Shown: positions 8,605 through 18,837 of the stretch, piece after piece
Layout: each line of letters starts with the position of its first letter
Numbering within the stretch: position 1 is the first letter of the stretch
Assembly: GCF_001698815.1 (NCBI RefSeq)
Contig: NZ_LGSI01000038.1
Span: forward strand, 58,023 to 122,022
Length of the DNA stretch: 64,000 bases
Origin: Pseudomonas syringae
GTDB taxonomy: Bacteria > Pseudomonadota > Gammaproteobacteria > Pseudomonadales > Pseudomonadaceae
Direction of reading: 5' to 3'
Notes under the pieces: model-generated
What the model was told of the DNA's origin: nothing
Database searches by the model: none
The model's input: only the letters and a program-made list of their open reading frames with translations
Made by a program: the position numbers and the translations under genes

Positions 8605-9630
8605 CTACAACATCAGCGGCGCCCGCTCGCACAGGCGGTTCAGCGCCGCCGCCCAGTTCGGATCGTCGTTCAGGCATGGAATCAATACCAGCTCCTCGCC
8701 CCCCGCCGCCTTGAACTGCTCAGCGCCCCGATCACCGATCTCTTCCAGGGTTTCGATGCAGTCGGCGACGAACGCCGGGCACATCACCAGCAACTTCTTC
8801 ACGCCCTGCGCGGCCAGTTCTTCGAGATGGGCCTCGGTGTAGGGTTCGATCCATTTCGCCCGGCCAAGCCTTGACTGGAACGACACCGACCATTTGCCAT
8901 CGGCGATGCCCATCCGTTTGGCGAACGCTGCGGCCGACTGAATGCACTGGGCGCGATAACAGGTCGCCAGCACTTCCGGTGGCGCGGTCATGCAGCAATC
9001 CGGACCCTTCAGGCAATGACTGCGCGTCGGGTCGAGCTTGAGCAAGTGACGCTCCGGCAATCCATGAAAGCTCAATAACAGGTGATCATGCGGCTGCTGC
9101 AAATGCGGGCGGACGTTTTCCACCAATGCGTCGAGGTATTCCGGCTGGTCGTAAAACGCCTGCAGGACCGAGAACTGCATCTTCATGCCTTTGCTGCGCA
9201 CTACCCGCTTGGCTTCCTCGATAACCGTGGTCACCGTGCTGTCGGCAAACTGCGGATACAGCGGTGCCAGCGTGACCTTTTTGATGCCTTGACCGGCCAG
9301 GCGCGTCAGCACCGTTTCGATGGAAGGCTCGCCATAACGCATGGCCAGTTCCACCGGGCCATGCGTCCATTCCTTGGTCATCGCCTGATGCAAGCGCTTG
9401 CTCAGCACCACCAACGGCGAACCTTCGTCCCACCAGATCGAGGCGTAAGCGTGAGCGGACTGCTCGGGGCGCTTGATCAGGATCAGCGACACCAGCAACC
9501 GACGGACCGGCCATGGCAGGTCGATAACGTAAGGGTCCATGAGAAATTGATTGAGGTAACTGCGCACGTCAGCCACCGAAGTGGAGGCCGGAGAACCCAG
9601 ATTGACCAGCAACAACGCGTGATCGGTCAT
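8605..9630 (-). CDS. hemH: Ferrochelatase
   Basis: A 341-residue enzyme inserting Fe2+ into protoporphyrin IX, the last step of protoheme synthesis. The segments [11 protein letters not shown] (N-terminus), [12 protein letters not shown] (metal-site His) and [21 protein letters not shown] (ferrochelatase signature) are all present. The start at 9630 gives the normal family length; the frame remains open upstream. It lies 13 bases after the preceding epimerase gene on the same strand. C-terminal Cys residues for an iron-sulfur cluster are not obvious. Confidence 0.95.
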   Translation of the reverse strand: MTDHALLLVNLGSPASTSVADVRSYLNQFLMDPYVIDLPWPVRRLLVSLILIKRPEQSAHAYASIWWDEGSPLVVLSKRLHQAMTKEWTHGPVELAMRYGEPSIETVLTRLAGQGIKKVTLAPLYPQFADSTVTTVIEEAKRVVRSKGMKMQFSVLQAFYDQPEYLDALVENVRPHLQQPHDHLLLSFHGLPERHLLKLDPTRSHCLKGPDCCMTAPPEVLATCYRAQCIQSAAAFAKRMGIADGKWSVSFQSRLGRAKWIEPYTEAHLEELAAQGVKKLLVMCPAFVADCIETLEEIGDRGAEQFKAAGGEELVLIPCLNDDPNWAAALNRLCERAPLML

Positions 9631-9643
9631 GCAACATCCTATT

Positions 9644-10546
9644 TCAGTGGCGGCCCAGCAAATCGTCGAGGGCTGCGTGCAGTTCGGTAAATCGAAAGGT
9701 AAAACCAGCCGCTTCAAGCCGCGTCGGGTGAGCCCGCTGCCCGCCAAGCAACAACACCGACAACTCGCCCATCAATACTTTCAGGGCAAGGCCAGGCAGC
9801 GGCATGAACGCCGGGCGATGCAGCACGCCAGCGAGGATCTTGGCGAATTCACGATTGCGCACCGGTGATGGCGCGCAGACATTATACGGACCCTGAGCGT
9901 CATCTTTTGTTAACAGAAAATCTATCGCGGCAATCTGGTCCTGAATGTGAATCCACGGCATCCACTGCCGACCGCCGCCAATCGGCCCGCCCATACCCAA
10001 CTTGAAGGGCAACAATAATCGCTGTAAAAAACCACCTTCATTGGACAACACCAAGCCGGTGCGAATAATCACCACGCGAACGCCCAAGGCCTCGGCACGC
10101 TGCGCGGTTTCTTCCCACGCGCCGCACAGCTTGCTGGCGAAATCTTCATTGACCGGTTGCGAGGTCTCATCCAGTTCGCGCTCGCCGCCGTCGCCATACC
10201 AGCCCACGGCGGAGCCACTGATCATCAGCCGAGGTTTTTGCTCGCGGCGCTCAAGCCACGCGAGCAATTGTTCGGTCAGCCCGATACGGCTGTCCCACAA
10301 CAGCACCTTGCGCTTGCGGGTCCAGGGTCGGTCGGCAATCGGTGCGCCAGCGAGGTTGATCACCGCGTCCACTGGCTCTTCGCCCAGATCGTTGAGATGT
10401 GCAATGCCCCGCACCGAATCGCCACACAAACGCGTGACTTCCCTGGGGCGTCGACTCCAGACGGTCAGTTGGTGACCTTGTTTTTGCCAGAGTCGGCATA
10501 GCTGACGTCCTAGCAAACCAGTACCGCCGGTCAGCAATATGTGCAT
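9644..10546 (-). CDS. TIGR01777 family NAD-dependent epimerase (YfcH-like)
   Basis: A 300-residue short-chain dehydrogenase-like protein. [20 protein letters not shown] is the Rossmann glycine motif, [20 protein letters not shown] is the diagnostic TIGR01777 segment, and the C-terminal part ([17 protein letters not shown]) is the DUF1731 domain. AAGGA precedes ATG 10546. The natural substrate of this family is not established. It probably shares an operon with hemH (13-base gap). Confidence 0.9.
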   Translation of the reverse strand: MHILLTGGTGLLGRQLCRLWQKQGHQLTVWSRRPREVTRLCGDSVRGIAHLNDLGEEPVDAVINLAGAPIADRPWTRKRKVLLWDSRIGLTEQLLAWLERREQKPRLMISGSAVGWYGDGGERELDETSQPVNEDFASKLCGAWEETAQRAEALGVRVVIIRTGLVLSNEGGFLQRLLLPFKLGMGGPIGGGRQWMPWIHIQDQIAAIDFLLTKDDAQGPYNVCAPSPVRNREFAKILAGVLHRPAFMPLPGLALKVLMGELSVLLLGGQRAHPTRLEAAGFTFRFTELHAALDDLLGRH

Positions 10547-10767
10547 GGCAGGTTTCCTTGCGTGGCGTTCGGGACTGTTGCGTAGTCTATTTTTCAGGAC
10601 CCATGAATTCATAAGCCAAGGCTGTGTTTGAACGATAGGCCAAACCTGAGGAGCGTAAAGCGGGACTATCCGTTCGCATCGTCGCAAAAGGCTTCAGAGA
10701 CACCCGACCTCAAGCTCGAGCCGTACGAGCAAGGTCAGCAGCCTGCGAACAGCAGATGGCTGCAAGT

Positions 10768-10791
10768 TATACCAAAAAACAATATTGTACA
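10768..10791 (+). promoter_or_regulatory. Candidate LitR/PplR-type operator before the renalase gene
   Basis: TATACC, twelve bases, TGTACA. This fits the T(G/A)TACA-N12-TGTA(C/T)A direct repeat reported for the class II LitR regulators (PplR) of P. putida at five of six positions in the first half and all six in the second. TTGTAC at 10785 could be a -35, followed 17 bases later by TAGTCT. The target gene starts at 10839. Confidence 0.55.
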
Positions 10792-10799
10792 GGTTTTAA

Positions 10800-12037
<1,238 letters not shown>

Positions 12038-12051
12038 ATCCAGCTTCGGTC

Positions 12052-12137
12052 CGGAGCGAGGCTTGCCCGCGAATAAATAGGTCAGTCGGCACACCATTGC
12101 CTGACCCGCCGCCTTCGCGGGCAAGCCTCGCTCCAAC
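12052..12137. repeat. REP inverted pair (GGAGCGAGGCTTGCCCGCG type)
   Basis: Two arms of the same family as 1416-1508 with a spacer of about 45 bases. It separates the renalase unit from the operators of the photolyase operon. Confidence 0.88.
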
Positions 12138-12153
12138 ACCCCACTACAAAACC

Positions 12154-12193
12154 TGTACAAATAATTTGACTTGTACAAATGCGAACCTATGAT
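12154..12193 (+). promoter_or_regulatory. Promoter with overlapping LitR/PplR-type operator
   Basis: TGTACA (12154), exactly 12 bases, TGTACA (12172): a perfect match to the PplR direct repeat. It overlaps a good promoter, TTGACT (12166-12171), 16-base spacer, TATGAT (12188-12193). A regulator bound here would cover the -35 and spacer, as expected for repression in the dark. Confidence 0.75.
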
Positions 12194-12203
12194 GGACTGA
12201 AGT

Positions 12204-12227
12204 TGTACAGAGACTTAAATCTGTATA
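12204..12227 (+). promoter_or_regulatory. Second LitR/PplR-type operator
   Basis: TGTACA, 12 bases, TGTATA, again fully within the T(G/A)TACA-N12-TGTA(C/T)A pattern. It begins 10 bases after the -10 hexamer and so covers the transcript start. The centre-to-centre distance to the first site is 50 bases. Confidence 0.72.
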
Positions 12228-12249
12228 AGTCCTGATCAGAGGTTTCGCC

Positions 12250-13212
12250 ATGACCACGCCTGCAGTTCATAAACCGAAGCTCGGCATCAGCGCTTGTCTG
12301 CTGGGCGCCGAGGTGCGTTTCAATGGCGGTCACAAAGAATCCCATCTGTGCACTCGTGCGCTGACCGAATACTTCGAGTTCGTTCCGGCCTGTCCCGAAG
12401 TCGCCATCGGCATGGGCATTCCCCGTGAACCGATCCGGCTGGTGGGCGACGCGGAAAATCCTCAGGCGCTGGGCAGCGTCAATCGCGAACTGAACGTCAC
12501 GCAGGCGTTGGCCGATTACGGTGTGCAGATGGCCACCGAACTGGGCGACATCAGCGGCTATATCTTCATGCAAAAGTCGCCGTCATGCGGGCTGGAGCGA
12601 GTCAAGGTCTACCGGGAAAACGGCGCACCGGTTGATGGCGGCGGGCGCGGCATCTATGCCCAGGCGTTTTGTGCGCGTCATCCCAACCTGCCAGTGGAAG
12701 AAGACGGTCGCCTTAATGATCCGGTGCTGCGGGAAAACTTTATTACCCGAGTGTTCGCCTATGCCGCCTGGCACGAATTGCTCAACGCTGGCCTGACCCG
12801 ACGCAGCCTGACCGAATTTCACTCGCGTTATAAATATCAGCTGATGGCCAACGACCCGGTGCAGTACAAGGCGCTGGGCAAACTGCTCGGCAACATGGGC
12901 CGCAGCGACCCGAACGACATCGCGGCGCAGTATTTCAGCGACCTGATGAGCGCCCTGAAAAAATGCGCCACCCGCCGCACCCACACCAATGTTCTGCAGC
13001 ACTTGACCGGCTACCTGAAACAGACCATCGGCGCCGCCGACAAGCAGGAAATCCAGCAGCTGATCACTCAATACCATCAAGGCATCGTGCCACTGATCGT
13101 ACCGCTGACCTTACTCAAGCATCACTTCCGCCAACACCCCGATCCGTATGTGGCGCTGCAGGTGTACATGCAGCCCCATCCGGAAAACCTCAGCCTGCGG
13201 AATGCGATCTGA
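12250..13212 (+). CDS. DUF523-DUF1722 fusion protein
   Basis: A 320-residue protein with an N-terminal DUF523 domain (KPKLGISACLLGAEVRFNGG, then FVPACPEVAIGMGIPR and KSPSCGLERVKVY, three conserved Cys-containing blocks) and a C-terminal DUF1722/YbgA domain from about residue 180 (LTEFHSRYKYQLMANDP). DUF523-type Cys arrangements suggest metal or cluster binding, but the biochemical role is unknown. It is the first gene of the operon behind the two operators. In E. coli and in pseudomonads the YbgA part lies next to photolyase genes, so a link to photoreactivation is plausible. Confidence 0.88.
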   Translation: MTTPAVHKPKLGISACLLGAEVRFNGGHKESHLCTRALTEYFEFVPACPEVAIGMGIPREPIRLVGDAENPQALGSVNRELNVTQALADYGVQMATELGDISGYIFMQKSPSCGLERVKVYRENGAPVDGGGRGIYAQAFCARHPNLPVEEDGRLNDPVLRENFITRVFAYAAWHELLNAGLTRRSLTEFHSRYKYQLMANDPVQYKALGKLLGNMGRSDPNDIAAQYFSDLMSALKKCATRRTHTNVLQHLTGYLKQTIGAADKQEIQQLITQYHQGIVPLIVPLTLLKHHFRQHPDPYVALQVYMQPHPENLSLRNAI

Positions 13213-13215
13213 ACC

Positions 13216-14145
13216 ATGAATGAAATCCCTCCTCCCGATCACGAAAGTGACGCCGAGCCCGAGCTTGAAAGCGGCTGGCTGCCGATTCGTGAGGTTGCCC
13301 GGCAAACCGGCGTCAACGCCGTCACGCTTCGCGCCTGGGAACGCCGCTATGGGTTGATCGTCCCGCACCGTACGCCCAAGGGACATCGCCTGTATTCCAA
13401 TTACCACGTGCTGCGGGTCATGAACATTCTGACCTGGCTCAACCGTGGCGTTTCGGTAAGCCAGGTCAAGCATCTGATCGACAGTCGCCAGCCAGACGCC
13501 AGCGTGCCGGGCAACGATTGGGAAGCATTGCGGCGAACCCTGGTAACCCACATCGATGAACTGGCCGAACGGCGCGTGGACGACGTGTTCAATCAGGCGA
13601 TGTCGCTTTATCCGCCGCGCACGCTGTGCCAACAGCTGCTGCTTCCGTTACTGGCCGAGCTGGAATGTCGCTGGCAAGGGCAGTTCGGCGGGCAGATGGA
13701 GCGCGTGTTCTTTTATTCCTGGCTGCGCAGCAAGCTCGGAGCGCGGATCTACCACAACAATCGCCAACTGAGCGGCGCACCGGTGTTGTTGGTCAATCAT
13801 TCCGATCTGCCATTGGAACCCCATCTGTGGCTGACGGCCTGGCTGGTGAGCAGCAGCGACTGCGCGGTGGAAGTATTCGACTGGCCGCTCCCGGTCGGCG
13901 AGCTGGCCCTGGCCAGTGATCTGCTCGAACCGCGCGCGGTGCTGCTGTATTCGAGCAAGGCCCTGAATATCAGCCTGCTACCCAAGCTGCTGGCCAATAT
14001 CACCTGCCCCACGCTGCTCGCCGGATCGGCCGTGCGCATTCATTACAACGAACTCAATGTGGCGCCGACCCGCATCGAAGGCATGGCCCTCGCGGAAGGT
14101 CCGCTTGGCGCGCAAACCGCATTGCAAGAGCTGGGGCTTATCTAA
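13216..14145 (+). CDS. MerR-family regulator, class II LitR/PplR type
   Basis: A 309-residue regulator. The N-terminal winged HTH (about 21-90) contains LPIREVARQTGVNAVTLRAWE and GHRLYS. The C-terminal half has the size and fold pattern of the cobalamin-binding region of CarH/LitR light sensors. However, the W-x9-EH signature of the B12-binding type is not intact: W153 is followed by eight residues and then E162-R163. That places it with class II LitR proteins, which do not use B12 and in P. putida act with LOV photoreceptors. It lies 3 bases after the DUF523 gene, so it is probably autoregulated through the operators at 12154 and 12204. Confidence 0.85.
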   Translation: MNEIPPPDHESDAEPELESGWLPIREVARQTGVNAVTLRAWERRYGLIVPHRTPKGHRLYSNYHVLRVMNILTWLNRGVSVSQVKHLIDSRQPDASVPGNDWEALRRTLVTHIDELAERRVDDVFNQAMSLYPPRTLCQQLLLPLLAELECRWQGQFGGQMERVFFYSWLRSKLGARIYHNNRQLSGAPVLLVNHSDLPLEPHLWLTAWLVSSSDCAVEVFDWPLPVGELALASDLLEPRAVLLYSSKALNISLLPKLLANITCPTLLAGSAVRIHYNELNVAPTRIEGMALAEGPLGAQTALQELGLI

Positions 14146-14147
14146 AA

Positions 14148-15602
14148 ATGACTATGCAACTGCTTTGGCTGCGCAGCGATTTGCGCATTCACGACAACAC
14201 TGCACTGACCGCTGCCATGGAACAGGGTCCGACAGTGGCCGTCTACCTGATCAGCCCGGAGCAATGGCGGCGCCATGACGATGCGCCGTGCAAAGTTGAT
14301 TTCTGGCTGCGCAACCTGGTGCAACTGGAAAAAGCCCTGGGCGGGTTGAACGTGCCTTTGTTGATTCGCCACGCTGACACCTGGGATCAGGCGCCGGACG
14401 TGTTGCTCACGCTGTGCCGCGAACTGCACATCGCGAGCGTGCACGCCAACGAGGAATACGGCATCAACGAAACCCGCCGCGATGAGGCGGTGGCGAACGC
14501 CCTTGAGCAAGACGGCATCCACTGGCGCAGCTATCTGGATCAGCTGTTGTTCAAGCCCGGCACTGTGCTGACCAAGACCGGCAATTATTTCCAGGTGTTC
14601 AGCCAGTTCCGCAAGGTCTGCTATGCGCGCATGCATCAGGCCATGCCACGCCTGATCCGCGCGCCGCACAAACAGCAGGCGCTGAGCATTGTCAGTGATT
14701 CGGTACCGAACCAGGCACAAGGTTTTGCGACTCCAAGTGCCGCGCTGCAAGCCTTGTGGCCTGCCGGTGAAGACGAAGCACAACGCCGACTGGAAGCGTT
14801 CAGCGACGAACAGATCAACTACTACCGCAGCGAACGCGACTTCCCGGCCAAGCCTGGCACCAGCCAGCTATCGGCGTATCTCGCGGCCGGGGTGATTTCA
14901 CCGCGCCAGTGTCTGCATGCCGCATTGATCAGCAACCATGGCGAGTTCGAAACCGGCAGCGTCGGCGCAGTCACCTGGATCAACGAGTTGCTGTGGCGCG
15001 AGTTCTACAAACACATTCTGGTCGGCTACCCGCGCGTCTCGCGGCATCGGGCATTTCGTCCCGAGACCGAAGCGCTGAAATGGCGCGACGCCCCGCAAGA
15101 GTTGGCCGCCTGGCAACAAGCCCGCACCGGCCTGCCGATCATTGATGCCGCCATGCGCCAATTGCTGGAAACCGGCTGGATGCACAACCGGCTGCGCATG
15201 GTGGTGGCGATGTTCCTGACCAAGAACCTGCTGATCGACTGGCGTGAAGGCGAGCGCTTCTTCATGCAGCACCTGATCGATGGCGATCTGGCCGCGAACA
15301 ATGGTGGCTGGCAGTGGAGCTCTTCCACCGGCACCGATTCGTCGCCTTATTTCCGGATTTTCAACCCGCTGGCCCAGTCGGAAAAATTCGACGCCGAAGG
15401 TCGCTTTCTCAAGCAATGGCTGCCGGAACTGGCCGGGCTGAACAAAAAAGAAGTGCACAACCCGGCAGCGGCTGGCGGACTGTTTGGTGTGGCTGACTAC
15501 CCGAAACCCATCGTCGATCTGAGCAGCAGCCGCGCCCGTGCCCTGGCCGCGTTCAAAGCGCTGCCCCATCGTCAACCTGCTGCCGAGCCAAGCCATGAGT
15601 GA
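14148..15602 (+). CDS. phrB: Deoxyribodipyrimidine photolyase
   Basis: A 484-residue class I CPD photolyase that splits UV-induced pyrimidine dimers with blue light. The N-terminal antenna domain starts MQLLWLRSDLRIHDNTAL. The FAD domain holds INELLWREFYKHILVGYPR, TGLPIIDAAMRQLLETGWMH and the signature DGDLAANNGGWQWSSSTG. ATG 14148 is used, but ATG 14154 gives an equally typical N-terminus. It begins 2 bases after the regulator stop and overlaps the next gene by 8 bases. Confidence 0.96.
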   Translation: MTMQLLWLRSDLRIHDNTALTAAMEQGPTVAVYLISPEQWRRHDDAPCKVDFWLRNLVQLEKALGGLNVPLLIRHADTWDQAPDVLLTLCRELHIASVHANEEYGINETRRDEAVANALEQDGIHWRSYLDQLLFKPGTVLTKTGNYFQVFSQFRKVCYARMHQAMPRLIRAPHKQQALSIVSDSVPNQAQGFATPSAALQALWPAGEDEAQRRLEAFSDEQINYYRSERDFPAKPGTSQLSAYLAAGVISPRQCLHAALISNHGEFETGSVGAVTWINELLWREFYKHILVGYPRVSRHRAFRPETEALKWRDAPQELAAWQQARTGLPIIDAAMRQLLETGWMHNRLRMVVAMFLTKNLLIDWREGERFFMQHLIDGDLAANNGGWQWSSSTGTDSSPYFRIFNPLAQSEKFDAEGRFLKQWLPELAGLNKKEVHNPAAAGGLFGVADYPKPIVDLSSSRARALAAFKALPHRQPAAEPSHE

Positions 15603-16017
15603 TTTCCTGCGGCGCTTCGCCCATGACTTTGCCGCGCTGGACAAAACCAGCCTGCATCGACTCGGCACCTTGTACAGCGACGACGCGGTGTTCACCGATC
15701 CGCTGCACAAGATCCGGGGCCTTGCGAACATGCAGGACTACTTCGCCCAGTTGTACGCCAATGTCACCCAGCTGCATTTCGATTTTTACGGTTTCGATGA
15801 AGTGGCAACGGGCAGCGGTTACCTGCGCTGGACGATGAGTTACGCGCATCCGCGTCTGGCCAAGGGCCGCCTGATCCGCGTCGATGGCTGCTCGCACCTG
15901 CTCTGGCGAGACAAGGTTTATCAACACCGCGACTACTTCGATGCTGGCGCTTTGCTGTACGAGCACCTGCCAATCATGGGTCGGGGCATTTCGTGGCTCA
16001 AAGGGAGACTGGCATGA
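15595..16017 (+). CDS. NTF2-like (SnoaL-type) protein
   Basis: A 140-residue single-domain protein with the NTF2-like pattern: an N-terminal helix, LGTLYSDDAVFTDPLHKIRG, a hydrophobic pocket and a terminal strand (HLLWRDKVYQHRDYFDAGAL). Such cones act as small enzymes or ligand binders. The ATG overlaps the photolyase stop by 8 bases. The protein occurs in the same gene order in other pseudomonads, as far as I recall, and is presumed to serve the lipid-modifying part of the operon; no activity is known. Confidence 0.85.
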   Translation: MSDFLRRFAHDFAALDKTSLHRLGTLYSDDAVFTDPLHKIRGLANMQDYFAQLYANVTQLHFDFYGFDEVATGSGYLRWTMSYAHPRLAKGRLIRVDGCSHLLWRDKVYQHRDYFDAGALLYEHLPIMGRGISWLKGRLA

Positions 16018-16796
16018 CCCATCCGAACGCGCGTCGCATCTGGCTGACTGGCGCCAGCAGCGGCATTGGCCTGGCACTGGCCGAGCAACTGCTCAAGGAC
16101 GGTCATTTTCTGGCGCTGACCGCCCGGACCATCAAGCCCCTTGAAGACCTGGGAAACCTGTATCCCGGACAAGTGCTGCTGGCCCCGGGCGATGTCACCG
16201 ACGGCGAGCAAGTCACGGCAATCGGCGACCGGATCAACCAGATCTGGGGTTCGCTGGATACTGCGATACTCAACGCCGGCACCTGCGAATACATCGACAG
16301 TAGCCACTACGATGCGGCGCTGTTCGAACGTGTGGTGCGCACCAATCTGCTGGCCAGTTCCTATTGCGTGCAGGAAGCGCTGCTGTTGCTGCGCCATGGC
16401 CGAGAGCCTCACCTGGTTGGCGTTTGCAGTTCGGTCACCTTCCTGCCGTTGACCCGCAGCGAAGCTTACGGTGCGTCCAAGGCCGGATTGCGTTACCTGT
16501 TCGAGTCGTTGCGCGTTGATCTGGCCCAGGAAAACATCGATGTCACCGTGGTCAGTCCAGGGTTTGTCGATACGCCGCTGACTGCCAAAAACGACTTTGC
16601 CATGCCCATGCGGTGGTCGGCGCAAAGGGCCGGCAAGCACATCGCCGAACGCCTGCAGCGTAGTCGCCGTCCACTGGAAATCGCCTTTCCCCTCCCCTTC
16701 ATTTTGATGCTGCGCCTGTTGTCGCTGTTGCCGACGCGCCTGCAACTGGCGCTGGGCAAACGCATGGCACGCGCTCCGGCCAAGGACGCGCGATGA
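16014..16796 (+). CDS. Short-chain dehydrogenase/reductase
   Basis: A 260-residue SDR: NAD(P) motif LTGASSGIGLALAE, NAG motif (AILNAGTCEY) and active-site SEAYGASKAG with Tyr and Lys intact. A hydrophobic C-terminal stretch (FPLPFILMLRLLSLLPTRL) suggests membrane association, as for lipid-acting SDRs. ATGA overlaps at both ends couple it to its neighbours. The substrate is unknown; context suggests an acyl chain or another lipid intermediate. Confidence 0.88.
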   Translation: MTHPNARRIWLTGASSGIGLALAEQLLKDGHFLALTARTIKPLEDLGNLYPGQVLLAPGDVTDGEQVTAIGDRINQIWGSLDTAILNAGTCEYIDSSHYDAALFERVVRTNLLASSYCVQEALLLLRHGREPHLVGVCSSVTFLPLTRSEAYGASKAGLRYLFESLRVDLAQENIDVTVVSPGFVDTPLTAKNDFAMPMRWSAQRAGKHIAERLQRSRRPLEIAFPLPFILMLRLLSLLPTRLQLALGKRMARAPAKDAR

Positions 16797-18040
16797 AAAT
16801 CGCCATCATTGGCAGCGGCATTGCTGGCCTGACCAGTGCTTATCTGCTCAACCGCTCACATGACATCACGGTGTTCGAGGCGGCGGACTGGATCGGCGGT
16901 CACACCCATACGGTGGATGTACAGGTCAACGGTCGCGAGTACGCCATCGATACCGGCTTCATCGTGTTCAATGACTGGACGTATCCGAACTTCATTCGCC
17001 TGCTGGAAACGCTCGGCGTCGGGTTCAAGCCCACCGAAATGAGTTTTTCAGTCCGCGATCCAAAAAGCCGCACCGAATACAACGGTAACAACCTCAATAG
17101 CCTGTTCGCCCAGCGCAGCAATCTGTTGTCGCCCAGTTTCTGGGGCATGCTGCGCGATATCCTGCGCTTCAATCGCGAAGCGCTGGATGACCTGCAAAGC
17201 CAGCGTATCGCCGCCGACACCACCTTGGGTGCCTACCTGAAAAGTGCCGGCTATGGGCAACGCTTTACCGAGCATTACATCGTGCCCATGGGCGCGGCGA
17301 TCTGGTCGATGTCCCTGGCGGACATGCTGGCCTTCCCATTGCAGTTCTTCGTACGGTTTTTCAAGAATCACGGGCTGCTGTCAGTCAACCATCGTCCGCA
17401 GTGGTGCGTCGTCGAAGGCGGTTCCAGCCGATATATCGAGCCGCTGACCGCATCGTTTCGCCAGCACATTCGTCTGGCCTGTCCGGTTCACAGCGTTCAC
17501 CGTGGCGCGCAATGCGTGACGGTCAACAGTACGGCAGGTAGCGAGCGCTTCGATAAGGTGATTTTCGCCTGCCACAGCGATCAAGCCCTGAAGCTGCTGG
17601 CGGAACCGACCGCCACCGAGCAGGAAATTCTGGGCGCCCTGCCCTATGCCGAAAACGACGTGGTGCTGCATACCGACATCGGCCTGCTGCCCAAACGGCC
17701 GTTGGCATGGGCCAGCTGGAATTATCGACTGGGTGGCGATGCGCAGCAGATGGCCGCCGTCACTTACGACATGAACATCCTGCAGGGCATCGAAAGCGAC
17801 ACTACGTTCTGCGTCAGCCTGAACCAGACCGCCGCCATCGATCCGCAGAAAATCCTCGCTCGCTACAGCTATTCCCATCCGCAATACAGCCTGGCGGGCG
17901 TTGCGGCCCAGGCGCGCTGGCAAGAACTCAACGGCGCCAACCACACCTGGTTCTGCGGCGCGTACTGGGCCAATGGCTTCCACGAAGACGGCGTGGTCAG
18001 CGCTCTGCGCGTGGCCGCCGAGTTCGGAGAATCCCTGTGA
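16793..18040 (+). CDS. FAD-dependent amine-oxidase-fold protein (COG2907 type)
   Basis: A 415-residue flavoprotein with the FAD motif MKIAIIGSGIAGLTSAYLLN, the IGGHTHTV segment and a C-terminal flavin block FCGAYWANGFHEDGVVSALR. Its relatives sit beside cyclopropane-fatty-acid-synthase-like genes and, in Rhodobacter, take part in the singlet-oxygen-responsive formation of modified (furan) fatty acids. It overlaps the SDR by ATGA and the DUF1365 gene by GTGA. A role in oxidising membrane acyl chains is inference from context and family. Confidence 0.85.
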   Translation: MKIAIIGSGIAGLTSAYLLNRSHDITVFEAADWIGGHTHTVDVQVNGREYAIDTGFIVFNDWTYPNFIRLLETLGVGFKPTEMSFSVRDPKSRTEYNGNNLNSLFAQRSNLLSPSFWGMLRDILRFNREALDDLQSQRIAADTTLGAYLKSAGYGQRFTEHYIVPMGAAIWSMSLADMLAFPLQFFVRFFKNHGLLSVNHRPQWCVVEGGSSRYIEPLTASFRQHIRLACPVHSVHRGAQCVTVNSTAGSERFDKVIFACHSDQALKLLAEPTATEQEILGALPYAENDVVLHTDIGLLPKRPLAWASWNYRLGGDAQQMAAVTYDMNILQGIESDTTFCVSLNQTAAIDPQKILARYSYSHPQYSLAGVAAQARWQELNGANHTWFCGAYWANGFHEDGVVSALRVAAEFGESL

Positions 18041-18837
18041 ACAGCGCCTTGTACAACGGCTGGATCAGCCACCGGCGATTCGCGCCGAAGGCCCATGACT
18101 TCCGTTATCGGATCGGCCTGCTGTATCTGGATCTGGACGAACAAGCGTCGGTCTTCGGTTTATCGCCGCTGGCAGGGGAGCGACGATTTGCGGCGTTTTC
18201 CTTTCGTGAGAAGGACTATCTGCACGCGTTGACCGGACGCGGCGTGCCGCTGATCGAAGCCGTTCGCGAACGCGTCGGCGCGGCGCTCGGCCGTATGCCC
18301 CTGGGCAAGGTCTGCCTGCTGACCCAGGCGCGCAGCTGGGGTCTGGCGTTCAATCCGGTCAGTTTCTTTTATTGCCATGAGCTGGACGGCACGCTCGCGG
18401 CGATCCTCTGCGAAGTCACCAATACGCCCTGGGGCGAGCGTTATCACTACGTGCTGCCCGCCAACGGCGAAGGTCATCAGCATTTCGCGGTGGCCAAGGC
18501 GTTTCACGTGTCGCCGTTCCTGCCACGAGATCTTGAATACCGCATGAGTTTCAGCCAGCCCGCCGCCCGTCTTGGTGTGCACATGGCCGACTGGCAGGGC
18601 GAGCTAAAGATGTTCGACGCCACGCTGAACCTCGAACGCCAGGACTTGAATCGCCAGACGCTGCATCGTTATTTGCTGACGTTCCCCTGGATGACCGCCA
18701 AGACCTGTCTGGCCATTTATTGGCAGGCCGTGCGTCTGTTCATCAAACGTATCCCGATTTTTCCGCATCAGGCCGCAGAAGGCGACTATCGCACCGCCGC
18801 CGCGCAACCCAAGGACCAGCACCATGAAAAGCAGTAG
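18037..18837 (+). CDS. DUF1365 family protein (GTG start)
   Basis: A 266-residue protein with the DUF1365 hallmarks: NSALYNGWISHRRFAPKAHDF at the N-terminus, ARSWGLAFNPVSFFYCH in the centre and NTPWGERYHYVLP. The start is a GTG overlapping the previous stop (GTGA), which fits the family N-terminus exactly; longer in-frame starts upstream lie inside the FAD gene. DUF1365 almost always accompanies the COG2907 flavoprotein and a Cfa-like enzyme. Its biochemical function is not established. Confidence 0.88.
   Translation: MNSALYNGWISHRRFAPKAHDFRYRIGLLYLDLDEQASVFGLSPLAGERRFAAFSFREKDYLHALTGRGVPLIEAVRERVGAALGRMPLGKVCLLTQARSWGLAFNPVSFFYCHELDGTLAAILCEVTNTPWGERYHYVLPANGEGHQHFAVAKAFHVSPFLPRDLEYRMSFSQPAARLGVHMADWQGELKMFDATLNLERQDLNRQTLHRYLLTFPWMTAKTCLAIYWQAVRLFIKRIPIFPHQAAEGDYRTAAAQPKDQHHEKQ

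Noticed and set aside
15671..15694. TGTACA-N12-TGTTCA inside the NTF2-like gene, resembling the light-regulator repeat
   Set aside because: It lies within coding sequence, has a mismatch in the second half and no promoter nearby; a chance match is likely.
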